DNA from: MGBC163016 sp964462135
GTDB taxonomy: Bacteria > Actinomycetota > Coriobacteriia > Coriobacteriales > Eggerthellaceae
Direction: 5' to 3'
DNA length: 64,000 nucleotides
Assembly (NCBI GenBank): GCA_964462135.1
Contig: CAYWWK010000001.1
Coordinates: 1 to 64,000, forward strand
Under the pieces are notes generated by a model. That model was not told where the DNA came from. It ran no database searches and saw only the letters and a list, made by a program, of their open reading frames with translations. Made by a program: the position numbers and the translations under genes. Below, one piece after another: positions 1-7,484 of this stretch. The first letter of the stretch is position 1. Every line of letters starts with the position of its first letter.

Positions 1-227
1 CCACGAGAAGTCGCCGTCGTGGTCGTAATGGGCGGCGTACGGCATGTCAGGGTAGATGACCTACTTCCTGACGTTGGGGCATCGACCTCCACTGCGATGC
101 GGTTGCCGTGCGGCTGTCCGAAGCCGACGACGGGATAAGCCTCCCACTCGCCGCGCACGCTGTCGTACGTCCACACCTCGTCGCCGACCTTGCACTCCGG
201 CGTGGTGATGACCGCTCGATTTCCCAT
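1..227 (-). CDS. Partial small protein of unknown function, possibly frameshifted
   Basis: The start is an ATG (CAT at 225-227) behind a clear AGGAGG on the minus strand. The protein opens MGNRAVITTPECKVGDEVW and stays open to the window edge for 75 codons. After about codon 50 (near position 75) the reading becomes low-complexity, rich in Thr and Arg. The next frame over, after a TAG at 61-63, reads a natural-looking VIYPDMPYAAHYDHDGDFSW to the edge, which suggests a frameshift or an overlapping gene. The composition is clearly GC-richer than the CBASS genes downstream. I do not recognise the family. The small size and AGGAGG start recall cargo genes of integrative elements. Confidence 0.45.
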   Translation of the reverse strand, partial: MGNRAVITTPECKVGDEVWTYDSVRGEWEAYPVVGFGQPHGNRIAVEVDAPTSGSRSSTLTCRTPPITTTTATSR

Positions 228-466
228 GATGACCTCCTGGTGTTCGCGGCGTCCCTCCTTTAGGGGCGCCTCCTTGGGTCGGCGACCGCGCGGGAGGGTG
301 TCCGGGCGCAAGGGGGGAGCGAAAACCGCAGGCCTGAGCTTCCGGTCGCGAGCGTGGTCCTTCAGCGGAAGGTTTTTCGCGGCCGAGCATCCGGGCGTCA
401 AAGCCGCCGGGGCTGGGGCCGCGCCTGCGGAGGTCGCGGCAACGGGGAAGCCACCCCGTTGCGTCG

Positions 467-868
467 ATGTTCCGCTTTCGGGACGTATGGTTTTTGCATA
501 ACGACCAGGGCGGCGAAAAGAGAACGGGGAAGAAATGGGCAGAAGCCAGTTATGGAAGGCCCGTACTCAGCGAGCGTGTGAACCCCGAACGGTCAAGCAT
601 CTTTCTACCGCTTGAGAAAGAAGTCGATATCTCGTCATCGACTGACGAGACAAACCTAAATACCGACCGGATAGTCATTCTGAATGCAATGGCAAACGAC
701 TCCTCGGCAACGTATCCAGCAATAGCACAAATGACCGGATTCAGCGAGAGCAAGGTATATCGACTTTCGAGTGCTCTCCAAGAGAAAGGCATCGTCGAAA
801 GAGTAGGCTCTCGAAAGACGGGAACATGGAAGGCGCTGGTCGACTCCTCGATGCTGAAGAAAAGATAA
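467..868 (+). pseudogene. Truncated winged-helix protein (C-terminal remnant)
   Basis: Only the C-terminal half looks like real protein. Residues about 65-125 form a winged helix: TDRIVILNAM for helix 1, the recognition part GFSESKVYRLSSALQEKGIV, and the wing ERVGSRKTGTWKAL. This layout resembles the C-terminal HTH of AlbA_2/Schlafen-type ATP-binding regulators or Fic proteins, whose catalytic N-terminal part is missing here. The first ~60 codons lack convincing domain content and no good ribosome site precedes any of the early starts. It is best read as the tail of a decayed gene at the left flank of the defence island. A small free-standing HTH protein is the alternative. Confidence 0.45.
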
Positions 869-1069
869 GAGGCTCACAAAAGAGGAGCTGCTGCACGCTA
901 CAGCGTCCCCCGAGACCCCGATGGCCGCCGCTTACAGCTCATCCTCATGTCGCGATAATCGTATAGTTTTTGTGACCGCTGACAGCAGTTCATCCTTGTG
1001 CTGCGATCACTTTCGTATGTTCAGCAACAGCAATGAACGTCTGCAGTTGTCCTAGAGCGTTGACTCCCC

Positions 1070-1126
1070 TTGAATAGTGCAAAATTTGATTATATAATCC
1101 AATCAAATCAGAAATAATTTCTGATT
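1070..1126 (+). promoter_or_regulatory. Promoter of rloA with two inverted repeats
   Basis: A -35 TTGAAT at 1070-1075 and a -10 TATAAT at 1093-1098 are separated by 17 bp. TTTGATT (1085-1091) and AATCAAA (1101-1107) form an inverted repeat that brackets the -10. A second repeat, AATCAGAAA/TTTCTGATT (1106-1114 and 1118-1126) with a 3-nt centre, lies over the expected start region. This points to repressor control. The rest of 869-1167 holds nothing else I recognise. Confidence 0.65.
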
Positions 1127-1167
1127 ATGATACTTAATAATGCATATTTAGGCAAAGGAGAGGCCTC

Positions 1168-2400
1168 ATGCTCTGCCAGTTCACATTCGACAACTTCCGC
1201 TCGTATCGCGACGAGACGACGTTCGACATGCAGGCATCTCCCATGAAGGAGTTCCGGGAGTCCTTGATCGTGGACGATAAGGACGGGCAAGCCTTTCTTC
1301 CCGTGTCCGTTATATTCGGACCGAACGCCGGAGGCAAGTCCAATTTGTTCCTGGCAATGCACAGGATGTTCGATGCCGTCTCGTATCCCATCTACCTTCT
1401 CTCCCGAAAAGACGAGGCAACCAAGGATGTCCCGCGCCCCAAGGTCAAGGGGACCGATGCGTTTCGGTTCGACGACGCGCACCCGAGCGAGCCCTCAGAC
1501 TTTGAGCTTTACTTCAGGACGAAGGGCCAGGAGTTCCGTTACATGCTCTCCTTCAATGCCGAGGGGATAACATCCGAGAGCCTGATCAGAAAGAACGTCG
1601 GAGGGACGAGGACCGCCATGCTGTTCGAGCGCACGGGAGACGAGGTGGAGTTGGGGTCAGCGCTCAAACGTGTCAGAGCGAACACCTCTTTCAACACCGA
1701 TGTACCCTACTTGTCGTTCCTTGCGTTGAACTACGACATCGAGTTCGTCGACATGGCTGCAGAGTGGATCGCCTCTGCCCGATTCATCGACTTCGACTTC
1801 CGTTTCGAGGAGCTCATCCTCGAGAAGATGCTAGAACAAGAGGACGAGGGAACCATCGTAGGAATCCTCAAGGCAGCGGGAATTAACATTGATGGGTTCA
1901 GGGTCGAGGGCGACGAGGACGATTTCGAAAACAGGCGTGTCTGGGTTCGCCATGTCGTGAACGGCAAGCCCTACGAGCTACGCCTCGGCAAAGAGTCCGC
2001 AGGGACGCGCAAAATGATGAGCATGGCGGTCGCGCTCGACGACGCACTGAAGAAGGGAAGTTTGCTCGTCATAGACGAGCTGGATTCCAAGCTGCACCCG
2101 AAGCTGCTCAGGTTCATCATCATGCTCTTCCAGGATCCCGACATCAACGAAAACGGTGCACAACTCATATTCACCTCCCAGGACGTCAGCATCATGAGAA
2201 ATGACGTGTTCCGCCGGGACGAGATATGGTTCGCCGCTCGCGACGAGGATGAGGCGAGCACCCTTTGGTCGCTGTCCGACATCCACGAGCCCAACGGCAA
2301 CCTCGTAAGCAAGAATGCGGCATTCGACAGACAGTACCTCTCAGGTAGATACGGAGCCGACCCCATACTCGATAGGCTCCTCTATTGGGAGGAGGCTTAA
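1168..2400 (+). CDS. rloA: AAA-family ATPase RloA-like (AbiL/RloAB defence pair)
   Basis: This is a 410-residue SMC/OLD-style ATPase. The start ATG follows AAAGGAG. The N-terminus (FTFDNFRSYRDETTFDM) is the typical beta strand of AAA_15/AAA_21 proteins. Walker A is FGPNAGGKSN around residue 55, and the Walker B region is SLLVIDELDSKLHPKL around residue 310, followed by a histidine-switch-like QLIFTSQDVSIM. RloA proteins are known next to RloB in type I restriction loci and in AbiL phage-exclusion modules, where the ATPase probably senses infection and drives the partner. rloB follows after 2 nt, so the two are surely cotranscribed. The exact trigger cannot be read from sequence. Confidence 0.8.
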   Translation: MLCQFTFDNFRSYRDETTFDMQASPMKEFRESLIVDDKDGQAFLPVSVIFGPNAGGKSNLFLAMHRMFDAVSYPIYLLSRKDEATKDVPRPKVKGTDAFRFDDAHPSEPSDFELYFRTKGQEFRYMLSFNAEGITSESLIRKNVGGTRTAMLFERTGDEVELGSALKRVRANTSFNTDVPYLSFLALNYDIEFVDMAAEWIASARFIDFDFRFEELILEKMLEQEDEGTIVGILKAAGINIDGFRVEGDEDDFENRRVWVRHVVNGKPYELRLGKESAGTRKMMSMAVALDDALKKGSLLVIDELDSKLHPKLLRFIIMLFQDPDINENGAQLIFTSQDVSIMRNDVFRRDEIWFAARDEDEASTLWSLSDIHEPNGNLVSKNAAFDRQYLSGRYGADPILDRLLYWEEA

Positions 2401-2402
2401 GG

Positions 2403-3083
2403 ATGGCGCAAAGTCGGGCGAAAAGAGAATGGCGGAAGCCGGGACGGCGCCAGGGCTATCGAGTCTTAGCGCCCGAACGGCATCTTATCGTATGCGAGGG
2501 GGAGAAGACGGAGCCGTTTTACTTCAAGGGCATGCGCGACGCGTTGAAACCGGAATTCAGGAACCGTATCCACATCGTTGTGAAGGGAACCGGCCTCCAT
2601 ACCGTTGACCTGCTCGACTATGCGCTCAGGGAGAGCAGGTTGTCGGGTGGCTATGATCATGTCTGGCTGGCTTACGACCGGGACGATTTCGACCTTCGAG
2701 AGTTCGACTCCGTGGTGGACAAATGTGCTCAGAGCTCCGATGAGACGACGATCTTTCATCCTCTGTGGTCGAACCCGTGCTTTGAGGTCTGGATGTTGCT
2801 GCATTTCGGGTATACGACTGCCGAGATGACATCGGCCGAGGCTATTTCCAAAACAGATGATGCATTTCGCAAGTATCTGAAAAGGCCATATAAGAAGAAC
2901 GACACAAAACTTTTCGAGGACCTTTCCGGTCGGCTCATCGATGCCATTCCGAACGCGAAACGTCTCAACGGATGGCATGAGGAGCGATGCATGACAAATC
3001 CCTCAGTAATGAATCCAAGTACCCATCTATATGAAATTGTGAACACTTTGCAAGACTACTTGAGGTGGCAGGAGCTGCCCTAA
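2403..3083 (+). CDS. rloB: RloB family TOPRIM-like protein
   Basis: The 226-residue protein starts at ATG 2403, just after the rloA stop. An earlier in-frame ATG at 2385 would add six residues and overlap rloA. The RloB signature is clear: a basic N-terminus (SRAKREWRKPGRR), the strand and acidic motif LIVCEGEKTEPFYFKGM, then DHVWLAYDRDDFD and the conserved NPCFEVWMLLHF. These acidic motifs are arranged like a TOPRIM nuclease or primase fold. With RloA it should act as the effector half of an AbiL-type abortive-infection pair, presumably cleaving nucleic acid (inference). The CBASS NTase starts 48 nt downstream behind its own ribosome site, so read-through is possible. Confidence 0.85.
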   Translation: MAQSRAKREWRKPGRRQGYRVLAPERHLIVCEGEKTEPFYFKGMRDALKPEFRNRIHIVVKGTGLHTVDLLDYALRESRLSGGYDHVWLAYDRDDFDLREFDSVVDKCAQSSDETTIFHPLWSNPCFEVWMLLHFGYTTAEMTSAEAISKTDDAFRKYLKRPYKKNDTKLFEDLSGRLIDAIPNAKRLNGWHEERCMTNPSVMNPSTHLYEIVNTLQDYLRWQELP

Positions 3084-3131
3084 ACATCCAAGCAAACCTA
3101 ACTGAGAGGCTTTCAATCGAAGGGAGAGATA

Positions 3132-4232
3132 ATGTCCAACACGCTACATATGAAAACCTATTTTGATGATTTTCTCAAAAATATCAGGCTTAGCGAAGAA
3201 CAGAGAAAAGCGCTAGTAGATGCTCATACTGAGTTACGGGATAACCTCAATGCTGATGCTAGTCTTAGCGACTTATTGGTGAACACGTTTCTTCAGGGTA
3301 GTTATAGGCGGTCGACCATTATTAAGCCAGCTGCCGGACAAAGCTCCGACGTCGACGTCGTTGTAGTCACAAACATAAGCGAGGAAGAGTATACGCCCGC
3401 AGAAGCCCTCGACCTTTTTCTTGGTTTTCTCGAAGAGCACTACCCTAATCAATATGAACGCCAAGGCAGATCTTGGGGCATACATCTTGATAAAGCCGAC
3501 ATCGATTTGGTTCCCACTTCAGCACCGAGTGAAACCCTATCGGAATCTGCGGCGATAAGGAATGCGGTGTTCTCGTCACTTGATATTGAGACCTTGTCAA
3601 ATCCAGATGCTCTTTCAAAGGCGTATGGGTCAAGAACTGTATCGACCCTTGATGCGCTTATTGAAAGCGATGATTGGAAAGGCGAGCCGTTGCGCATACC
3701 GGATCGCGAGGCAAACGTCTGGGAATCAACAGATCCATTAAGTCAAATCAGTTGGACGATTGAGAAGAACGCAAAGTGCTCTGGTCATTATATAAACGTC
3801 GTGAAGGCAATAAAATGGTGGTGGCGAACACAGCACCCAGACAAGAAGTATCCGAAAGGGTATCCTTTGGAGCATCTTATTGGGGATTGCTGTCCTGATG
3901 AAATAGAGTCAGTTGCCGAAGGTGTAGTAACTACGTTTGAGGCTATCGCGAAGATGGGGCCTTCAAAGCCAGTTTTGCCAGACCGAGGTCTTCCAAACGA
4001 TGTTATGGCGAGGATATCTCAAGCAGACTACGCTGTTTTCCATAGATGTATCGTTGACGCCGCTATGTTGGCACGAGAAGCGTTTGACGCCGAAGACCTA
4101 TATACGGCCTCTAAAAAGTGGCAAGATCTCTTTGGAAACGAGTTCCCACTAGCCCCTAAGCCAGAGGCCAAAGCTGCGTTTACAGCGAGAGCAGGAGCAG
4201 TAACAACCCTGTCTGAGGCGAATTTCGCATGA
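3132..4232 (+). CDS. cdnA: CBASS cyclic-oligonucleotide synthase (CD-NTase, SMODS domain)
   Basis: The 366-residue nucleotidyltransferase starts after GAAGGGAGAG. The Pol-beta active site is complete: GSYRRST with Gly56-Ser57, the metal-binding pair SSDVDVVVV at Asp73/Asp75, and a third acid in DKADIDLVP (Asp123 or Asp125). CD-NTases make cyclic di- or trinucleotides on phage infection and so activate a downstream effector. The clade, and hence the product, cannot be assigned by eye. The stop overlaps the Cap2 start by 4 bp (ATGA). The C-terminus ends LSEANFA; in type II systems Cap2 conjugates the NTase through its C-terminal residue. GC content is visibly lower than in rloAB. Confidence 0.9.
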   Translation: MSNTLHMKTYFDDFLKNIRLSEEQRKALVDAHTELRDNLNADASLSDLLVNTFLQGSYRRSTIIKPAAGQSSDVDVVVVTNISEEEYTPAEALDLFLGFLEEHYPNQYERQGRSWGIHLDKADIDLVPTSAPSETLSESAAIRNAVFSSLDIETLSNPDALSKAYGSRTVSTLDALIESDDWKGEPLRIPDREANVWESTDPLSQISWTIEKNAKCSGHYINVVKAIKWWWRTQHPDKKYPKGYPLEHLIGDCCPDEIESVAEGVVTTFEAIAKMGPSKPVLPDRGLPNDVMARISQADYAVFHRCIVDAAMLAREAFDAEDLYTASKKWQDLFGNEFPLAPKPEAKAAFTARAGAVTTLSEANFA

Positions 4233-5995
4233 ACGAGGAGGTTCCAGAGTCGCTTTGTCGCGCTCGTAGATCCCTTGAAGAACTCGCTTCGTTCATAACA
4301 GTTGGGGATTTTATATGGGATGGCGCGATTGCCGAATGGTGCCTGCCCTTCACGGCACATTTGAAGCATTCACACAGGATTCCCGAAACGACCCCATGGG
4401 TCTTCACGGTCTCATCCGCTTATCCCGACTGCAAGATTAAGATATATCCAGCACTAGATGGTGGAATCGAAGATACGCACCCCCATCAATCCAATAATGG
4501 ACTGGAAGGTCATGGCAAATACTGCCGCTCGGGCAATGTTTGTCTTTTTCCTGAGAACACAGAGTGGGGGCTGAGGGGAAGCCCCGATTTCACGCTTCTC
4601 TCTCATGCGACGCGATTTCTCCAATGGCTCGAATCGGCAAACGAGGGGAGCCTGATAAAAGACGGAGACCACGTTGAGTTTCCCATGCAGAATATCAGGC
4701 GAAAAGATCTTGTGCTCTATTGCGAAGACGAGGTCTCAAAAATGATTTGGGGTAGTCATCCCTCTTGCCGCGATGGAGTTGTTGAGGTGATCGAAAACAG
4801 CCTTGGGCAAACATGTCTGTCCACTTTCTATGAAGCAGATGGCAGCCTCGTGCGAGACGTTGGTTGGGGGACGATATTCGAGGGGGACAGAAAAAAGAAG
4901 ACGGATCGGGGGATATGGCTCCTTGCCTCTTCAGTCCCCCATGTTCGCTGCTGGCAATCACCCAATACATACGGAGAGCTTCGAGAATGGGCACAGGGGG
5001 AAGATCTTGATCTGGACGATGTTATCGGTCGGAATGCATCTACGTTAAGAGATGGGCTGAGGCATTATCTTGCAATTGGGGTTCCGTGTTCAAGCAAGGC
5101 TAGAGAGGACCCGATATCGCTATCATGGTTTGTCGCGATAATGCCGACTCTTGCCGACGAGAATGAATTCGGTAAAGGAGGGGTCCATAATCATAAGGTT
5201 CTAAGGACTGTCGATAGATGTAAAACCTTTGCTTCCAATGTACTAGTTGATTGGATTGGCAGTACCAACTGTTCTAAAGATCAGATGTTTTCGCGCGGTA
5301 GTCTTTGCGAAGAACTAGCTGATTCCCGAATAGCCCTCATAGGCGCAGGCTCTTTGGGGAGCATGGTCGCCAATAGCTTGATTAGAGGCGGCGTGACGGA
5401 CCTCTGCATTTTCGATTCAGATAGCTTCGGTATTGGTAATCTTGCCAGACATCATCTTCGCGCTTGCGATGCCGGTGCCGACAAGGCAGCTACGCTAGCT
5501 GCTGTACTGAATGCAACGAGTCCCGTGGCAGAAGTCGAAGGAAGAAGCGAAATAGATAAGGACAACGCAGCAACCCTCAAAGGATTCGACATCATTATTG
5601 ACTGCAGCTCCTCTCCGTCTGTTCTTGCTGCTCTCGACAACCTAGAAGGCGGCCAGGCACTCTTTATTTGTTCGTTCGGGTATGCCGCAGAGAAGGTCTA
5701 TATTACGTTGAGCACTCTGAGCTCTTTCTCCTCTGAAAGCTACAGGGATACTTTTGGGGAGCTGATGCGTGAGGAAGCGGCCTCTATACGGGAAAAGGAA
5801 CTGCCTTGGGAAGGCATAGGATGTTGGTCTCCTGTCTTTCCTGCCAAGAATTCAGACGTCAACAGAGCCGCCTCTATCGTTGTCGACTGCATTGATCGAT
5901 TAGTTGAGAAAAGGGAGATGAGAGCGAATTACGCTTATATAACCAAGCGTGATGTCGATGGCATCTTGACCGCAATAGAAAGAGTTGAACTGTGA
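4229..5995 (+). CDS. cap2: CBASS Cap2: fused E2-like/E1-like (ThiF) ligase
   Basis: The 588-residue protein has the Cap2 layout. The N-terminal third is E2-like with a probable active-site cysteine in SGNVCLFPEN (Cys105). A linker follows, then a C-terminal ThiF/E1 adenylation domain from about residue 360, with the nucleotide motif IALIGAGSLGSM and the FDSDSFGIGNLARHH segment. GIGCWSPVFPAKN near residue 540 matches the place of the E1 catalytic cysteine. Cap2 activates and conjugates the CD-NTase C-terminus to other molecules, which primes its activity (established for type II CBASS). It overlaps both neighbours by 4 bp, so translation is probably coupled. Confidence 0.9.
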   Translation: MNEEVPESLCRARRSLEELASFITVGDFIWDGAIAEWCLPFTAHLKHSHRIPETTPWVFTVSSAYPDCKIKIYPALDGGIEDTHPHQSNNGLEGHGKYCRSGNVCLFPENTEWGLRGSPDFTLLSHATRFLQWLESANEGSLIKDGDHVEFPMQNIRRKDLVLYCEDEVSKMIWGSHPSCRDGVVEVIENSLGQTCLSTFYEADGSLVRDVGWGTIFEGDRKKKTDRGIWLLASSVPHVRCWQSPNTYGELREWAQGEDLDLDDVIGRNASTLRDGLRHYLAIGVPCSSKAREDPISLSWFVAIMPTLADENEFGKGGVHNHKVLRTVDRCKTFASNVLVDWIGSTNCSKDQMFSRGSLCEELADSRIALIGAGSLGSMVANSLIRGGVTDLCIFDSDSFGIGNLARHHLRACDAGADKAATLAAVLNATSPVAEVEGRSEIDKDNAATLKGFDIIIDCSSSPSVLAALDNLEGGQALFICSFGYAAEKVYITLSTLSSFSSESYRDTFGELMREEAASIREKELPWEGIGCWSPVFPAKNSDVNRAASIVVDCIDRLVEKREMRANYAYITKRDVDGILTAIERVEL

Positions 5996-6471
5996 TCTGG
6001 AAATCGATGGAAGGCTTGCGTGTAGAAATCGCCGAAAAGGCTTTCGGTGCTATAACGAAGCATGTTGCAATCCGTAAGAGAGGCGAAACAGGTGGCATTC
6101 TTATCGGACAGTACTCACCAGATCATTTGACTGCCAAAGTACTGAACGCTTCCGGTCCTGGAAAACAATCCTTGCTCGGATTGTTTTCGTTTACAAGAAA
6201 GGCATCTGGGCTGCAGGAGGAATTAGATAAAGAATTCAAGCTAGGCAGATACTATCTGGGTGAATGGCATTGCCATCCAGGAAGAAACCATTCACCAAGC
6301 CCCCAAGATATCCATCAGATGCAAGACATCTCGAAATCGTCTTATTACAGCTGTCCAGAACCTATTCTGCTCGTGGTAGGAAGGGATAATCCAACACAAT
6401 ACATATCGGTTGTTTTAATAAAGAACGAACTTTGCCACTATTTAGAGAGGGACGACAATGGAAGATATTAG
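5992..6471 (+). CDS. cap3: CBASS Cap3: JAMM/JAB isopeptidase
   Basis: The 159-residue JAB-domain protein starts with GTG in a GTGA overlap with cap2; an ATG at 6007 is the alternative. The metalloprotease motif is intact: Glu32 in RGETGGILIG, then EWHCHPGRNHSPSPQDIHQM with His93, His95, Ser103 and Asp106 spaced exactly as in active JAMM enzymes. Cap3 removes the CD-NTase conjugates made by Cap2 and so tunes the response. The gene ends 14 bp inside the following reading frame, which ties that last gene to the operon. Confidence 0.9.
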   Translation: MIWKSMEGLRVEIAEKAFGAITKHVAIRKRGETGGILIGQYSPDHLTAKVLNASGPGKQSLLGLFSFTRKASGLQEELDKEFKLGRYYLGEWHCHPGRNHSPSPQDIHQMQDISKSSYYSCPEPILLVVGRDNPTQYISVVLIKNELCHYLERDDNGRY

Positions 6472-7003
6472 CCAATTCGCGGCTGCCATCAGTGCTTTTT
6501 TCAGCCTTGTTGGAACTATAGGAACGATAGTTTCCTGGGCTTTGGCGATTGTTTTTATTGTTCTTGCAGTCATGGGTTTGGTTAGACCGGCTTATAGATT
6601 CGGAAAAGGAATTGCATGGAAAAAGGTCTTTATCGTTGCTGATGGCAATACGCGTCAGGAGCTTAAAGGCGACTTGGAGCGTTCGGGAATAATAAGGAAG
6701 AGAAACATTTTAGAGAAAACAGATGGTCAAATCAGCGATTTGGCCGCCGCACGGCTTGTCATCTTGGAATATGGTTACCTTGGGGAAGAAAAGATACAGA
6801 ATATCGTTTCAAACAAATGCTCTGACTGTGGTGTTTTGATCTATGCGAAGCCCAAGGAGATAAGCGATGAGTCAATGTCGAAGCTCAATCGCTCCCAACA
6901 CGTTTCAGTTGTTAATTTCAGAGGACGGTTGGTCAACGAAATCCTCTTGCTGCTCATCAGTACTTCGTTTGCTCGTAAAGACGCAAAAAACCAAGTGCGG
7001 TAG
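6458..7003 (+). CDS. Putative membrane-anchored CBASS effector, unrecognised soluble domain
   Basis: The 181-residue protein is translated from an ATG overlapping cap3. Residues about 8-42 are strongly hydrophobic and could form one long or two short membrane helices. After the basic stop RPAYRFGKGIAWKK comes a ~115-residue soluble part with alternating strands and helices: KVFIVA, ARLVILEYGYL, CGVLIYAKPK and HVSVVNF, each followed by a helix, ending in LVNEILLLLIST. This looks like a small Rossmann/flavodoxin-type or TIR-like fold, but I see no TIR catalytic signature. By position it is the only candidate for the CBASS killing effector. Known membrane effectors (Cap14 2TM-SAVED, Cap15 beta-barrel, TM-NUDIX) do not obviously match. 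Placement last rather than first is unusual. Confidence 0.6.
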   Translation: MEDISQFAAAISAFFSLVGTIGTIVSWALAIVFIVLAVMGLVRPAYRFGKGIAWKKVFIVADGNTRQELKGDLERSGIIRKRNILEKTDGQISDLAAARLVILEYGYLGEEKIQNIVSNKCSDCGVLIYAKPKEISDESMSKLNRSQHVSVVNFRGRLVNEILLLLISTSFARKDAKNQVR

Positions 7004-7010
7004 CCCAAAA

Positions 7011-7220
7011 TCAGGTCTCCTCCAAGATTCCGCCGAGGTTTGCCGCGCAGGTCTCCACGATGCAGCACACGGCTGCAAGTTCGGAAGCGGTTATCTTCTG
7101 ATTGTCGGCTTTGTCCTCAAGCATCTCAAGGAACGACACCGCGCCTTCCAGCTTCTCCGAGGATTGGACCATAACGTTGACGAGCTCTTTCGGCGGCGCG
7201 TATTCTGCGTTTGCTGCCAT
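7011..7220 (-). CDS. Small hypothetical protein, convergent with the CBASS operon
   Basis: The 69-residue protein starts MAANAEYAPPKELVNVMV behind GGAAAGGTG at a normal distance. It is amphipathic and helical (VNVMVQSSEKLEGAVSFLEM; ASELAAVCCIVETCAANLGG) with no membrane segment or catalytic motif I know. It converges on the putative effector gene with only a few bases between the stops, and no terminator hairpin separates them. It could be an island cargo gene or a chromosomal gene at the border. I do not recognise the family. Confidence 0.5.
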   Translation of the reverse strand: MAANAEYAPPKELVNVMVQSSEKLEGAVSFLEMLEDKADNQKITASELAAVCCIVETCAANLGGILEET

Positions 7221-7314
7221 GGGGTCACCTTTCCGTATTCGGGATAAGGAAGATGGCAGCCCCTGTGAATGTCAGATGAGAGTCATCCTCTTCAGTTGTC
7301 GCCCTGTGGGAACT

Positions 7315-7366
7315 GTACGTCAATTACCCAAACGGCAGATACCCCTCGGCCCGGTGATTGACGTAC
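7315..7366. repeat. 14-bp inverted repeat at the right edge of the defence island
   Basis: GTACGTCAATTACC (7315-7328) and GGTGATTGACGTAC (7353-7366) are inverted copies with one mismatch, separated by 24 bp. The rest of 7221-7484 has no gene that I can support. The site sits where AT-richer defence genes stop and ordinary chromosomal genes begin. It could be a recombinase core site or a regulator site. Confidence 0.5.
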
Positions 7367-7484
7367 GTATTCGATTGGGGTGACGCAATCCATTATGAAC
7401 CGCCCGCAAACCTCTCCAGCAGACTGCATCCTGTTTATCTATGCATCTCCTGTTCACTGCATGGCTCCCCTATAATACGTTGCC

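Noticed and set aside
2466..2978. 170-codon minus-strand frame inside rloB
   Set aside because: It is fully antisense to a well-supported gene and has no recognisable motif or ribosome site.
6458..7003. Assignment of the effector as a canonical TIR-domain NADase
   Set aside because: No TIR catalytic Glu context or conserved loop is visible; only the general alternating fold is similar.
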